From Bacteroidales bacterium (GTDB taxonomy: Bacteria; Bacteroidota; Bacteroidia; Bacteroidales; UBA7960): a stretch of 63,503 bases of DNA. This document shows, piece after piece, positions 15,630 through 23,855 of this stretch (positions are counted from its first letter, which is position 1; each line of letters starts with the position of its first letter). The stretch covers positions 1 through 63,503 of the forward strand of contig SKRM01000019.1 in assembly GCA_007118495.1 (NCBI GenBank), in the 5' to 3' direction. The position numbers and the translations under genes were made by a program. The notes under the pieces were generated by a model. The model was given only the letters and a program-made list of their open reading frames with translations, was not told where the DNA came from and ran no database searches.

Positions 15630-15722
15630 ATATTGATGTAATATGCTTATTTAGAGTTTGTTAAGACCAAATAACTAGCTTTATGTACCCAGAAAACAAA
15701 TCCGCAAAGCTAAAAGGAAAAG

Positions 15723-15753
15723 TTGAAAAATAGCAAAAAAAAGTGTAAATTTG
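15723..15753 (+). promoter_or_regulatory. Promoter of the GT5-like gene
   Basis: TTG at 15723-15725, 20 bp, then a perfect -7 box TAAATTTG (15746-15753); the ATG follows 40 nt later at 15794. Confidence 0.65.
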
Positions 15754-15793
15754 CATAATATTTTAATACCAATACATTTAAGTTCATTCATAT

Positions 15794-16621
15794 ATGGAAA
15801 AGCCCAAAGTTCTATTCGTTCAGCAGGAAATTACCCCTTATCTGAAAGAATCCCACATGGGCCACATTGGCCGCTACCTCCCGCAGGGTATCCAGGAAAG
15901 AAAAAAAGAAATCAGAACCTTTATGCCGCGTTACGGGTGTATCAACGAACGCAGAAACCAGCTTCACGAAGTTATCCGTTTGTCAGGGATGAACCTTGTC
16001 ATAGATAACACTGACCACCCGCTGATCATCAAGGTGGCCTCTATTCAGGCAGCCAGGATGCAGATATACTTTATCGACAATGAAGACTTTTTTCAACGCA
16101 AGTTTACCCTCACTGATAAGTCGGGTCAATATTTTGAAGATAATGATGAGCGGGCAGTGTTTTTTACGCGTGGAGTAGTTGAAACTGTCAAAAAACTTGG
16201 ATGGTCCCCTGATTTGGTTCACTGTAACGGATGGTTCACAAGCCTGATGCCCTTTTACCTTAAAGAGGTACTGAAGGATAATCCAATGTTTGGTGATACC
16301 AAGGTAATCTATTCAATATACAATGATGGGTTTCCCGGGGCATTAAGTCAGTCAATGCCGTCCAAGCTTAAGGTGAAAGGTCTGGACAACGGATTGCTCA
16401 AGAAATTTGACGATCCAAGCTTCTTTAATATCAGCAAGGTAGCTATTGACTACGCAGATGGGATTATTTTTGGCGACCAGAACATCAACCCGGAAGTTGA
16501 GGCCTATGCCAGAGAAAGTGGAAAATCCCTGCTCGAATACCATGATATGGATACATATCTGGATGCTTACAATCAGTTTTATGACGAGGTATTGGTGTCG
16601 GAATCAGTGTTGGAGGAATAA
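15794..16621 (+). CDS. Half-length glycogen/starch synthase-like protein (GT5 N-terminal domain)
   Basis: The 275-residue protein resembles only the N-terminal Rossmann half of GT5 glycogen synthases: VLFVQQEITPYLKESHMGHIGRYLP resembles the ADP-glucose-binding start, with later IRTFMPRYGCINER, DLVHCNGWFTSLMPFYL (the H-x-N-GW equivalent of the synthase HDW motif), VIYSIYNDGF and YADGIIFGDQNI. The C-terminal nucleotide-sugar domain of full synthases (about 200 residues) is absent, and the usual KTGGL motif is replaced (HMGHI). It therefore probably lacks normal synthase activity; the role is unknown. It is followed by a DUF4270 lipoprotein and glmS, and is divergent from panC. Confidence 0.8.
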   Translation: MEKPKVLFVQQEITPYLKESHMGHIGRYLPQGIQERKKEIRTFMPRYGCINERRNQLHEVIRLSGMNLVIDNTDHPLIIKVASIQAARMQIYFIDNEDFFQRKFTLTDKSGQYFEDNDERAVFFTRGVVETVKKLGWSPDLVHCNGWFTSLMPFYLKEVLKDNPMFGDTKVIYSIYNDGFPGALSQSMPSKLKVKGLDNGLLKKFDDPSFFNISKVAIDYADGIIFGDQNINPEVEAYARESGKSLLEYHDMDTYLDAYNQFYDEVLVSESVLEE

Positions 16622-16630
16622 TATTTTTTT

Positions 16631-16669
16631 TACCTTTGCGTTCAGGTAGCACAAAAGATTGCCTGAACG
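16631..16669 (+). promoter_or_regulatory. Promoter of the DUF4270 gene with adjoining inverted repeat
   Basis: A perfect -7 box TACCTTTG (16631-16638) abuts an inverted repeat CGTTCAGG (16639-16646) / CCTGAACG (16662-16669) with a 15-nt spacer. The expected transcription start falls at the left arm, so it is more likely a protein-binding site than an RNA hairpin; no T-run follows it. Confidence 0.5.
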
Positions 16670-16690
16670 TTCATAAAAAGACAATAAACT

Positions 16691-18055
16691 TTGAAAACAA
16701 TATCAAACCCCCGTTTTTACGGGGTTTTTTTCAGCCTTTTCAGTAAAGTAGTTCTGATCCTTTTTACTGTATTTATTATTAAAGGATGTGAAGAGTCAAA
16801 TGAGATTGGTCTTGAACTCATTGATAGTCCGGTCAGGATGTTTTCTCTGGACACCCTGACGGTAAAAGCCTATACCCTTGCCGATGACAGTGTGGCCACA
16901 AATTTTGGAAGCCGCAACATTCTTGGGGTTATCGATGATCCGGTATTCGGAAAAACCAGGGCAAGCATTTATACTGAGACCAGACTGCCGTCAAACAACC
17001 TTTCGCTTGGTGAAAATCCGCGTCTTGACTCCATATTTCTTGTCATGTATTATACAGGATCATACTATGGCATGATTGAAGTTTTCCACGATGTTAAGAT
17101 TTATGAGTTAAGTGAGAATTTCCCCCCAACAGACACCCTGTTTTCAAACATCGATATTGCCCATTATCCTGAACTTATCAACAAAAACCAGGAGCCCTTC
17201 AGGTTGCGACCGGCCCCCCGTGACAGTGTGATGGTTGATACCATCATGCGTCCCCCCCATGTTCGCATACCACTTTCTGAAGCATTTGGACAAAAATATA
17301 TTGAGGCCAATGGAAAACCTGCCTTTGAAAACATACCCAATTACCTTGAAGATTTTAAGGGCTTGTTTATAACCCTGAACGAAAACGTTGATGAACTGGG
17401 TTCGTTATATAGCTTTAACATGGTTAACCCACTCACAACCATAGAACTATACTATACAGATATAACCGAAGAAGATACATTGTCGCGCAAGCAGACATTC
17501 CCGATCAATGAGTTTAGCAAACGGGCAACGCGTATCGATCATTTTGGCTATGACCATGCACACGAGTCGCTCAGGAGACAAGTGGTTGAGCAAGAGATTT
17601 CACTGGGTGACAGCCTGCTGTTTGTGCAGTCACTGGGAAGGGTGCGTGCAGATGTATTCTTTCCATACCTTGATGAACTGGCCGAATTACCCAGGGTTGT
17701 TATCAACAAGGCTGAACTGGTCATACCTGTACAAGACGGATTCTCAACAGAAGATCTACCCGAAGTAAACAATTTGCTGCTCATGCGGCTTGACGATGAC
17801 AGAGACCTGCACTTCATCAGCGATTATTATGTCGGCTCTGGTTATTATGGCGGAGGTCTTGACCAATCGAAGAAACAATACGTTTTCAACATATCTCAGT
17901 ACGTACAGGAGCTGCTTGATGGTTATTATCCCAACAACGGACTTGCATTAATCGTGTCAGGTTCATCAGACAATATGAGCAGGGTTGTGTTGCACGGACC
18001 CGGTCGTAAGGAAAACCCCATGCGCCTTGTTATACATTATAGTGTGTTTGACTAA
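16691..18055 (+). CDS. DUF4270 family lipoprotein
   Basis: The 454-residue protein begins at a TTG codon (16691); no suitable ATG exists upstream in frame. A hydrophobic signal (VVLILFTVFIIKGC) ends in a lipobox with Cys33, so it should be a lipoprotein, probably at the outer membrane. The body is rich in beta-prone segments and fits DUF4270: SNEIGLELIDSPVRMFSLDTL near the mature N-terminus and NRxxxHGPGRKENPMRLVIHY-like ending (RVVLHGPGRKENP). Function of the family is unknown. It lies 11 nt before glmS and downstream of the GT5-like gene, an arrangement repeatedly seen in Bacteroidota. Confidence 0.82.
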   Translation: MKTISNPRFYGVFFSLFSKVVLILFTVFIIKGCEESNEIGLELIDSPVRMFSLDTLTVKAYTLADDSVATNFGSRNILGVIDDPVFGKTRASIYTETRLPSNNLSLGENPRLDSIFLVMYYTGSYYGMIEVFHDVKIYELSENFPPTDTLFSNIDIAHYPELINKNQEPFRLRPAPRDSVMVDTIMRPPHVRIPLSEAFGQKYIEANGKPAFENIPNYLEDFKGLFITLNENVDELGSLYSFNMVNPLTTIELYYTDITEEDTLSRKQTFPINEFSKRATRIDHFGYDHAHESLRRQVVEQEISLGDSLLFVQSLGRVRADVFFPYLDELAELPRVVINKAELVIPVQDGFSTEDLPEVNNLLLMRLDDDRDLHFISDYYVGSGYYGGGLDQSKKQYVFNISQYVQELLDGYYPNNGLALIVSGSSDNMSRVVLHGPGRKENPMRLVIHYSVFD

Positions 18056-18066
18056 AGCATTGAACT

Positions 18067-19905
18067 ATGTGCGGTATCGTTGGATACATTGGCCCGAAAG
18101 ATGCTTATCCCATTCTGATCAAGGGCCTTTACCGGCTTGAATATCGTGGTTATGACAGTGCCGGTGTAGCGTTGCTTGATGGTGATCTGAAGCTCTACAA
18201 AACCCAGGGAAAAGTTGATGATCTGGCCAGATTGGTAAATGGTCAGAATGTTGCAGGCACCATAGGTATTTCGCATACCCGCTGGGCTACCCATGGTGAG
18301 CCCAATGATGTGAATGCCCATCCCCACTATAGTCCTTCCGGCAATATGGCCATTATCCACAATGGCATCATTGAAAATTATGGATCACTAAAAGAAGAGC
18401 TCCTTAACAGGGGATATGTTTTTCGCAGTGATACAGACACCGAGGTGCTTATACATCTGATAGAGGATATTCAGCTCAATGAAAAAACAGACCTGGTCGA
18501 AGCTGTCCGGATTGCTTTAAACCAGGTGGTTGGAGCCTATGCCATTGTAATTGTATCAAAGGAATATCCGGATCATCTGATCGCAGCAAAAAAAGGCAGC
18601 CCGCTGGTTATCGGTGTGGGAAAAGATGAATATTTTCTTGCCTCTGATGCCTCTCCCATAGTTGAGTATACCAAAAACGTGGTTTATCTTGACGATGAAG
18701 AGATGGCCATAGTGCCCCGCCACGGGAAGCTTAAGATCAAGACCATCAGAAACCAGGAAAAAACCCCCTATATTACCGAGCTTGAGATGCAGTTACACTC
18801 CATTGAAAAAGGAGGGTTTGACCATTTCATGCTAAAAGAAATATATGAGCAGCCCCGCAGTATCAGAGACAGTATGCGTGGACGCCTCAATGTAGCTAAA
18901 GGGATTATTTCACTTGGGGGTATCATTGACTATGAGCAAAAGCTGGTCAATTGTCAGCGGATAATCATTGTTGCCTGTGGTACTTCGTGGCACGCAGGAC
19001 TTGTTGGGGAGTATTTGTTCGAAGACCTGGCAAGGATTCCCGTCGAGGTGGAGTATGCTTCTGAATTCAGGTACCGCAACCCGGTCATCACTGAAGACGA
19101 CGTTGTAATTGCCATCAGCCAGTCAGGTGAAACTGCCGACACATTGGCTGCCATTCAACTTGCCAGGTCAAAAGGCGCCACCATTATCGGAATTTGCAAT
19201 GTGGTGGGATCATCCATTGCAAGGGCCACCCACGCAGGTTCGTATACACATGCCGGCCCGGAGATTGGAGTTGCCTCAACCAAGGCTTTTACAGCCCAGG
19301 TAACCATTCTCACACTCATGGCCTTGTCTATTGCAGACAAAAAAGGCACCATCACAAAAACCAGGTACCACCAGCTGATAGCTGAAATGGACGCCATCCC
19401 TGCAAAGGTTGAAAAGACATTGAAGGTGAATGACTGCATTATGGCCATTGCCAAAATATTTCAGTTATCCAGAAACTTCCTGTACCTGGGCAGGGGGTAC
19501 AATTTTCCCGTTGCCCTTGAAGGTGCACTGAAACTCAAAGAGATCTCATATATCCACGCAGAAGGCTATCCTGCTGCTGAGATGAAGCATGGACCCATTG
19601 CGCTTATTGATGAAGAAATGCCCGTAGTGGTTATGGCCACCAGAAAAGGAACTTACGACAAAGTGGTAAGCAATATTCAAGAAGTAAAAGCACGTAAAGG
19701 GATTATTATCGCCCTGGTCACTGAAGGTGATACCATTGTGCGCAACATGGCTGACCATGTGATTGAAATTCCTGACACAGATGAGATATTGGTGCCCCTG
19801 GTAGCGACCATTCCGCTGCAGTTACTCTCTTATCATATCGCGGTGCTCAGGGGATGCAACGTCGATCAGCCCCGCAATCTTGCCAAATCTGTTACCGTCG
19901 AATAA
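18067..19905 (+). CDS. glmS: Glutamine--fructose-6-phosphate aminotransferase (isomerizing)
   Basis: The 612-residue enzyme makes glucosamine 6-phosphate for peptidoglycan and LPS. The N-terminal glutaminase has the Cys2 nucleophile (MCGIVGYIG), YRGYDSAGVAL, HTRWATHGEPNDVNAHPH and HNGIIENY. Two SIS domains follow, with IIIVACGTSWHAG, AISQSGETADTLAAI, STKAFTAQV, LGRGYNFPVALEGALKLKEISYIHAEGYPAAEMKHGPIAL, and the conserved DQPRNLAKSVTVE C-terminus. Full length. It shares a transcript with the DUF4270 gene (11 nt gap); no glmS ribozyme is visible in front of it. Confidence 0.98.
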   Translation: MCGIVGYIGPKDAYPILIKGLYRLEYRGYDSAGVALLDGDLKLYKTQGKVDDLARLVNGQNVAGTIGISHTRWATHGEPNDVNAHPHYSPSGNMAIIHNGIIENYGSLKEELLNRGYVFRSDTDTEVLIHLIEDIQLNEKTDLVEAVRIALNQVVGAYAIVIVSKEYPDHLIAAKKGSPLVIGVGKDEYFLASDASPIVEYTKNVVYLDDEEMAIVPRHGKLKIKTIRNQEKTPYITELEMQLHSIEKGGFDHFMLKEIYEQPRSIRDSMRGRLNVAKGIISLGGIIDYEQKLVNCQRIIIVACGTSWHAGLVGEYLFEDLARIPVEVEYASEFRYRNPVITEDDVVIAISQSGETADTLAAIQLARSKGATIIGICNVVGSSIARATHAGSYTHAGPEIGVASTKAFTAQVTILTLMALSIADKKGTITKTRYHQLIAEMDAIPAKVEKTLKVNDCIMAIAKIFQLSRNFLYLGRGYNFPVALEGALKLKEISYIHAEGYPAAEMKHGPIALIDEEMPVVVMATRKGTYDKVVSNIQEVKARKGIIIALVTEGDTIVRNMADHVIEIPDTDEILVPLVATIPLQLLSYHIAVLRGCNVDQPRNLAKSVTVE

Positions 19906-19921
19906 ATAAAACCCCTTGAAA

Positions 19922-20500
19922 ATGAAAATTGTCAGCGTATCTGCTTTGTCGTGCATGATCATTCTGGCGGCATCAAGCTTTTGCCTGGGTCAAACCCGTG
20001 TGTTAATTACCTATCATAGTAAAACCGGTAATACTGAGGCTATGGCCAGGGCTGTCTATGAGGGAGCAAGCAGTGTCAGTGGTGTGGATGTGGTTATGAA
20101 ACGGGTTGAAAACACAACCGCACTTGATTTGGTTGACGCAGATGCCATTATTCTTGGTAGCCCGGTGTACAATGCCAATGTTACACCTGAGGTTTCAGCT
20201 TTTATAGCTTCATGGCCCTTTGAGGGACAACCCCTGAAAGATAAAATTGGTGCAGCTTTTGTAACAGCCGGAGGTGTCTCTGCTGGCGAAGAGCTGACCC
20301 AGATGAATATTTTGCAGTCTATGCTGATATTCGGAATGATTGTGGTGGGAGGCCCTGACTGGACTTCACCTTTTGGTGCCTCCTCTATTCGTGGTGAATT
20401 GTTTTTCCCTGAAGACCACCCCATACATCCAATGTTTTTGAATAAGGGCAAAGCCCTTGGGCAAAGGGTTGCAGAAACAACTAAAAGAATATGTAAATGA
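19922..20500 (+). CDS. Flavodoxin-like protein with signal peptide
   Basis: 192 residues from ATG 19922. Residues 1 to about 22 form a signal peptide (MKIVSVSALSC, then MIILAASSF), probably cleaved after LGQ. The mature part is a flavodoxin/NAD(P)H:quinone oxidoreductase fold: LITYHSKTGNTEAMARAV is the FMN phosphate loop, and GSPVYNANVTPEV plus AAFVTAGG and MIVVGGPDWTSPFGASS resemble WrbA. Flavodoxins normally act in the cytosol, so a predicted export signal is unusual. The gene is 16 nt after glmS and overlaps the following PfkB gene by 4 nt, implying one transcript. Redox partner unknown. Confidence 0.8.
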   Translation: MKIVSVSALSCMIILAASSFCLGQTRVLITYHSKTGNTEAMARAVYEGASSVSGVDVVMKRVENTTALDLVDADAIILGSPVYNANVTPEVSAFIASWPFEGQPLKDKIGAAFVTAGGVSAGEELTQMNILQSMLIFGMIVVGGPDWTSPFGASSIRGELFFPEDHPIHPMFLNKGKALGQRVAETTKRICK

Positions 20501-21411
20501 GTTTACTGGTTGTAGGCACTGTTGCCTTTGATGAAATTGAGACAGCAGAAGGAAAATCAGGTAAAATCCTTGGTGGTGCCGCAACCTATATAGGCCTTGC
20601 TGCAAGCCAGATAACCAATGATATCAGGCTTGTGTCGGTGGTTGGCGGAGACTTTCCCCATGCATACCTTAATCTGTTTGAAAAGTATCAAATTGACACT
20701 GAGGGCATCCGTATAATTCCTGAGGGAAAAACATTTTACTGGTCCGGGCGCTACCATCAGAATATGAACCACAGGGATACCCTTGTGACTGCATTAAATG
20801 TACTGGCCGATTTTGACCCGGTGCTTCCTCCCGCTTACCGAAACAGTAAATACATTATGTTGGGCAATCTGACCCCTTTTGTCCAAAAGCGTGTTATTGA
20901 ACAGCTTGAATCAAAGCCAGAGCTCATCTGTATGGACACCATGAATTTTTGGATGGACGCATGCTGGGATGACTTGCTTGAGGTCATTTCAATGACCGAT
21001 GTGCTGACGGTTAACGAAGAAGAAGCCAGGCAACTGTCAGGTGAATATTCGCTGGTGAAGGCTGCAAGAAAGATCCAGATGATGGGTCCGGCCTATGTGA
21101 TTATCAAGCGGGGTGAGTATGGTGCGCTGTTATTTTACAGAGAGCATATGTTCAATGCACCTGCCATGCCACTGGCTGAGGTTCATGATCCAACGGGTGC
21201 CGGCGACACATTTGCCGGAGGATTTATGGGGTATCTGGCCAAAGTGGATGACACTTCATTTGAGAGCATGAAAAATGCCCTGATTTATGGCTCGGCCATG
21301 GCTAGTTTTGCCGTTGAAAAGTTCGGGACAGACCGTCTTGTTGAAATTTCACAGGAGGATATACAACAACGACTCATCGAGTTTGTAAAGCTCGTTTCGT
21401 TTGACCTTTAG
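20497..21411 (+). CDS. PfkB family carbohydrate/nucleoside kinase
   Basis: The 304-residue ribokinase-fold protein ends with the PfkB signature HDPTGAGDTFAGGFMGYLA, in which the Asp of GAGD is the catalytic base. The N-terminus has LVVGTVAFDEIE, GGAATYIGLAASQI and VSVVGGDFPHAYL; TVNEEEARQLSG and VIIKRGEYGALLF precede the active site. The substrate (sugar or nucleoside) cannot be set from these motifs. Its start overlaps the flavodoxin stop (ATGA). A T-rich stretch follows at 21428-21437, without a strong hairpin. Confidence 0.88.
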   Translation: MSLLVVGTVAFDEIETAEGKSGKILGGAATYIGLAASQITNDIRLVSVVGGDFPHAYLNLFEKYQIDTEGIRIIPEGKTFYWSGRYHQNMNHRDTLVTALNVLADFDPVLPPAYRNSKYIMLGNLTPFVQKRVIEQLESKPELICMDTMNFWMDACWDDLLEVISMTDVLTVNEEEARQLSGEYSLVKAARKIQMMGPAYVIIKRGEYGALLFYREHMFNAPAMPLAEVHDPTGAGDTFAGGFMGYLAKVDDTSFESMKNALIYGSAMASFAVEKFGTDRLVEISQEDIQQRLIEFVKLVSFDL

Positions 21412-21443
21412 ACTGTTCCGCTCCATTTTATTTTTTTAAATAT

Positions 21444-21475
21444 TGAGGTGGCTTCGGGGTTTTTTCTTAACTTTA
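21444..21475 (+). promoter_or_regulatory. Probable promoter of the EF-G paralogue
   Basis: TTG-like element (21443-21445 region), about 22 bp, then TAACTTTA (21468-21475), one mismatch from TAnnTTTG. It lies 47 nt before the preferred ATG at 21523 and excludes the upstream ATG-less extension of the frame. Confidence 0.4.
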
Positions 21476-21522
21476 GCCGCTTTTTGAATAAGTATACACG
21501 ATTAAAATATTTTGATGTTGCT

Positions 21523-23658
21523 ATGAAAGTATATCAGACGAGTGAATTGAAGAATATCGCCCTGGTGGGCGGGGCAAAGTCCGGAAAAACCACCCTTGCA
21601 GAGGCCATGCTTTTTGAAGGTGGTGTTATCAATCGCAGAGGTTCTGTGGATGATAAGAATTCGGTTTCTGACTACCGTGAAGTAGAGCTGGAAAGGCAGG
21701 CGTCTGTTTTTTCAACCGTGTTATATACAGAACATGCGGGCCAAAAGATAAATATTATAGATGCCCCTGGCTTCGACGATTTTATAGGTGAGGTAATCGC
21801 TGCCCTGAAAGTATCAGATACTGCTTTGATGCTGGTGAATGCCCAAAACGGAGTAGAAGTTGGCACCGAGATTACCTGGCGCCATATACAACGGCTTGAG
21901 AAGCCCGTTGTTTTCGTCGTTAACCAGTTGGAGCATGAAAAAGCCAACTTTGATGAAGCCGTAAGGCAGCTTAAAACCCAATTTGGAGATAAAGCCATTG
22001 TGGCTCAATATCCGGTTAATGCCGGACACGGCTTTGATTCAGTTGTGGATGTGCTGAAAATGAAGATGTATAAGTTTCCCCTTGATGGTGGCAATGCTGA
22101 GATTACAGATATACCTGCCGACGAAGCAGATAAGGCTGAAGAATTCAGGAATGCCATTATAGAAGCTGCTGCAGAAAGCGAAGAGTCACTCATGGAGGCT
22201 TTCTTTGAGAACGGGACTCTGAGTGAAGAAGAGTTGTCAAAGGGAATCAAGCAGGGTATCGCCACCCGTACCATGTTTCCCATTTTATGTATATCAGCCA
22301 AAAACAATCAGGGAATTAACCGCCTGATGGAATGCATCACCGAGAATTTTCCATCTCCTCTTGAGGTGGCTCCTACAACTGACGATGAAGGCAAGGAGTT
22401 CACAATGGATGAGAAGAAGGATACAGTTGCTTTTGTTTTTAAAACTGCTATTGAACCCCATCTTGGCGAACTTTCTTTTTTCAGGGTACTGGAAGGTCAG
22501 GTGGCCGAATCGGCAGACCTTTTAAACTCGCAAACAGGGTCAAAGGAAAGGTTGTCGCAGCTGTTTGTTGTTGCCGGAAAAAACAGGCAAAAGGTTGAAA
22601 AGGTCATGCCTGGTGATATAGCTGCAACCATCAAGCTGAAAGACACCAATACCAATAATACCCTGACCAGCAGCAAGAACCAGGGTGTGAAGGTATCTTC
22701 AATCGATTTCCCTGAGCCTAAGTACCGCACCGCAGTAAAGGCAAAAACCACGGGTGATGAAGAAAAGCTGAGTGTGTTGCTCAAAGAGATGAACAATATT
22801 GATCCTACCCTGATATTTGAACATAGCAAAGAACTCAAACAGGTGATTCTTTCAGGACAAGGTGAGATGCACCTGAACGTAGCCAAGTGGAGTCTTGAAA
22901 CCCTTCACAAATTGCCCATCGAGTTTTATGCCCCGAAAATCCCTTACCGTGAAACCATTACCAAGCCTGCAAAATCAATGTACCGCCACAAGAAGCAATC
23001 AGGCGGTGCAGGGCAATTTGGAGAGGTCCACATGATGATTGAACCCCATATTGAGGGCAAGCCTGATCAGACTGAGTTTCCGGTGCGTAAAAAGGATGTG
23101 CATGAGCTGAGTTGGGGAGGAAAGCTCATATTTAACAATTGCATCGTTGGTGGTTCAATTGATTCGCGCTTTATGCCTGCCATCATGAAAGGCATCATGG
23201 AAAAAATGGAAGAAGGTCCGCTTACCGGATCGTATGCCCGGGATATTGTAGTGAATATTTATGACGGAAAGATGCACCCTGTTGACTCCAACGAAATTTC
23301 ATTCAAGTTGGCCGGTCGTCATGCATTTAAGGATGCTTTTAAAAATGCCGGGCCAAAGATCATGGAGCCCATTTATGATGTGGAGGTAATGGTTCCGGAA
23401 GAGAAAATGGGTGATGTGATGACCGACCTGCAGGGCCGCCGTGCATTGATCATGGGGATGGAGAGTGAAGGCAATTACCAGAAGATCAAAGCTAAGGTTC
23501 CATTGGCTGAACTGAACAGGTATTCAACCAGCCTGAGTTCGCTCACAAGTGGTCGCGCAACCTACGGCATGACCTTTGCCGAGTACCAGCAAGTGCCCAT
23601 GGATGTTCAGGAACAGTTGCTCAAAGCTTACGAAGAAGAGCAAAAAGAAGAAGAATAG
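21523..23658 (+). CDS. fusA2: Elongation factor G paralogue (EF-G2 type) lacking the catalytic histidine
   Basis: 711 residues from ATG 21523 (MKVYQTSELKN). All EF-G domains are present: P-loop GGAKSGKTT (16-24), switch II DAPGFDDF (80-87), G4-like NQLE (134-137), then domains II-V (e.g. QSGGAGQFGEVHMMIEP in domain IV and GRRALIMGMESEG in domain V). Canonical EF-G has DTPGH; here the GTPase His is Phe84, the RGITI switch I block reads RQASV, and NKxD is NQLE. A Bacteroides EF-G2 reported to support translation without GTPase activity during starvation is the closest match I know; this protein probably belongs to that group. A strong terminator follows. Confidence 0.88.
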   Translation: MKVYQTSELKNIALVGGAKSGKTTLAEAMLFEGGVINRRGSVDDKNSVSDYREVELERQASVFSTVLYTEHAGQKINIIDAPGFDDFIGEVIAALKVSDTALMLVNAQNGVEVGTEITWRHIQRLEKPVVFVVNQLEHEKANFDEAVRQLKTQFGDKAIVAQYPVNAGHGFDSVVDVLKMKMYKFPLDGGNAEITDIPADEADKAEEFRNAIIEAAAESEESLMEAFFENGTLSEEELSKGIKQGIATRTMFPILCISAKNNQGINRLMECITENFPSPLEVAPTTDDEGKEFTMDEKKDTVAFVFKTAIEPHLGELSFFRVLEGQVAESADLLNSQTGSKERLSQLFVVAGKNRQKVEKVMPGDIAATIKLKDTNTNNTLTSSKNQGVKVSSIDFPEPKYRTAVKAKTTGDEEKLSVLLKEMNNIDPTLIFEHSKELKQVILSGQGEMHLNVAKWSLETLHKLPIEFYAPKIPYRETITKPAKSMYRHKKQSGGAGQFGEVHMMIEPHIEGKPDQTEFPVRKKDVHELSWGGKLIFNNCIVGGSIDSRFMPAIMKGIMEKMEEGPLTGSYARDIVVNIYDGKMHPVDSNEISFKLAGRHAFKDAFKNAGPKIMEPIYDVEVMVPEEKMGDVMTDLQGRRALIMGMESEGNYQKIKAKVPLAELNRYSTSLSSLTSGRATYGMTFAEYQQVPMDVQEQLLKAYEEEQKEEE

Positions 23659-23678
23659 TCAATATTTTTTGGCACCCA

Positions 23679-23710
23679 AAACCCGGTATCGCAGATGCCG
23701 GGTTTTTTTT
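23679..23710 (+). terminator. Rho-independent terminator after the EF-G paralogue
   Basis: AAACCCGGTATC (23679-23690), 3-nt loop GCA, GATGCCGGGTTT (23694-23705), one G-T wobble, followed by T's to 23710. Confidence 0.9.
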
Positions 23711-23757
23711 ATGTAAAACAAAGGTGTTTTTGGTGAATGATGATTCAATGAAAATGT

Positions 23758-23765
23758 TATTTTTG
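23758..23765 (+). promoter_or_regulatory. -7 promoter box TATTTTTG before the AbgT gene
   Basis: Perfect TAnnTTTG match 90 nt upstream of the ATG at 23856; no -33 at ideal spacing. Confidence 0.4.
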
Positions 23766-23855
23766 CCCTTTACTCACATCAGGCTATTGATTTATAATTA
23801 CTTAGATTGATTCTAAATAGAAACCCATTTTACCAATCACTAACAAGTTTATACA

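Noticed and set aside
18056-18066. glmS ribozyme in front of glmS
   Set aside because: Only 11 nt separate the DUF4270 stop from the glmS start, too short for a ribozyme, and nothing similar lies in the coding region.
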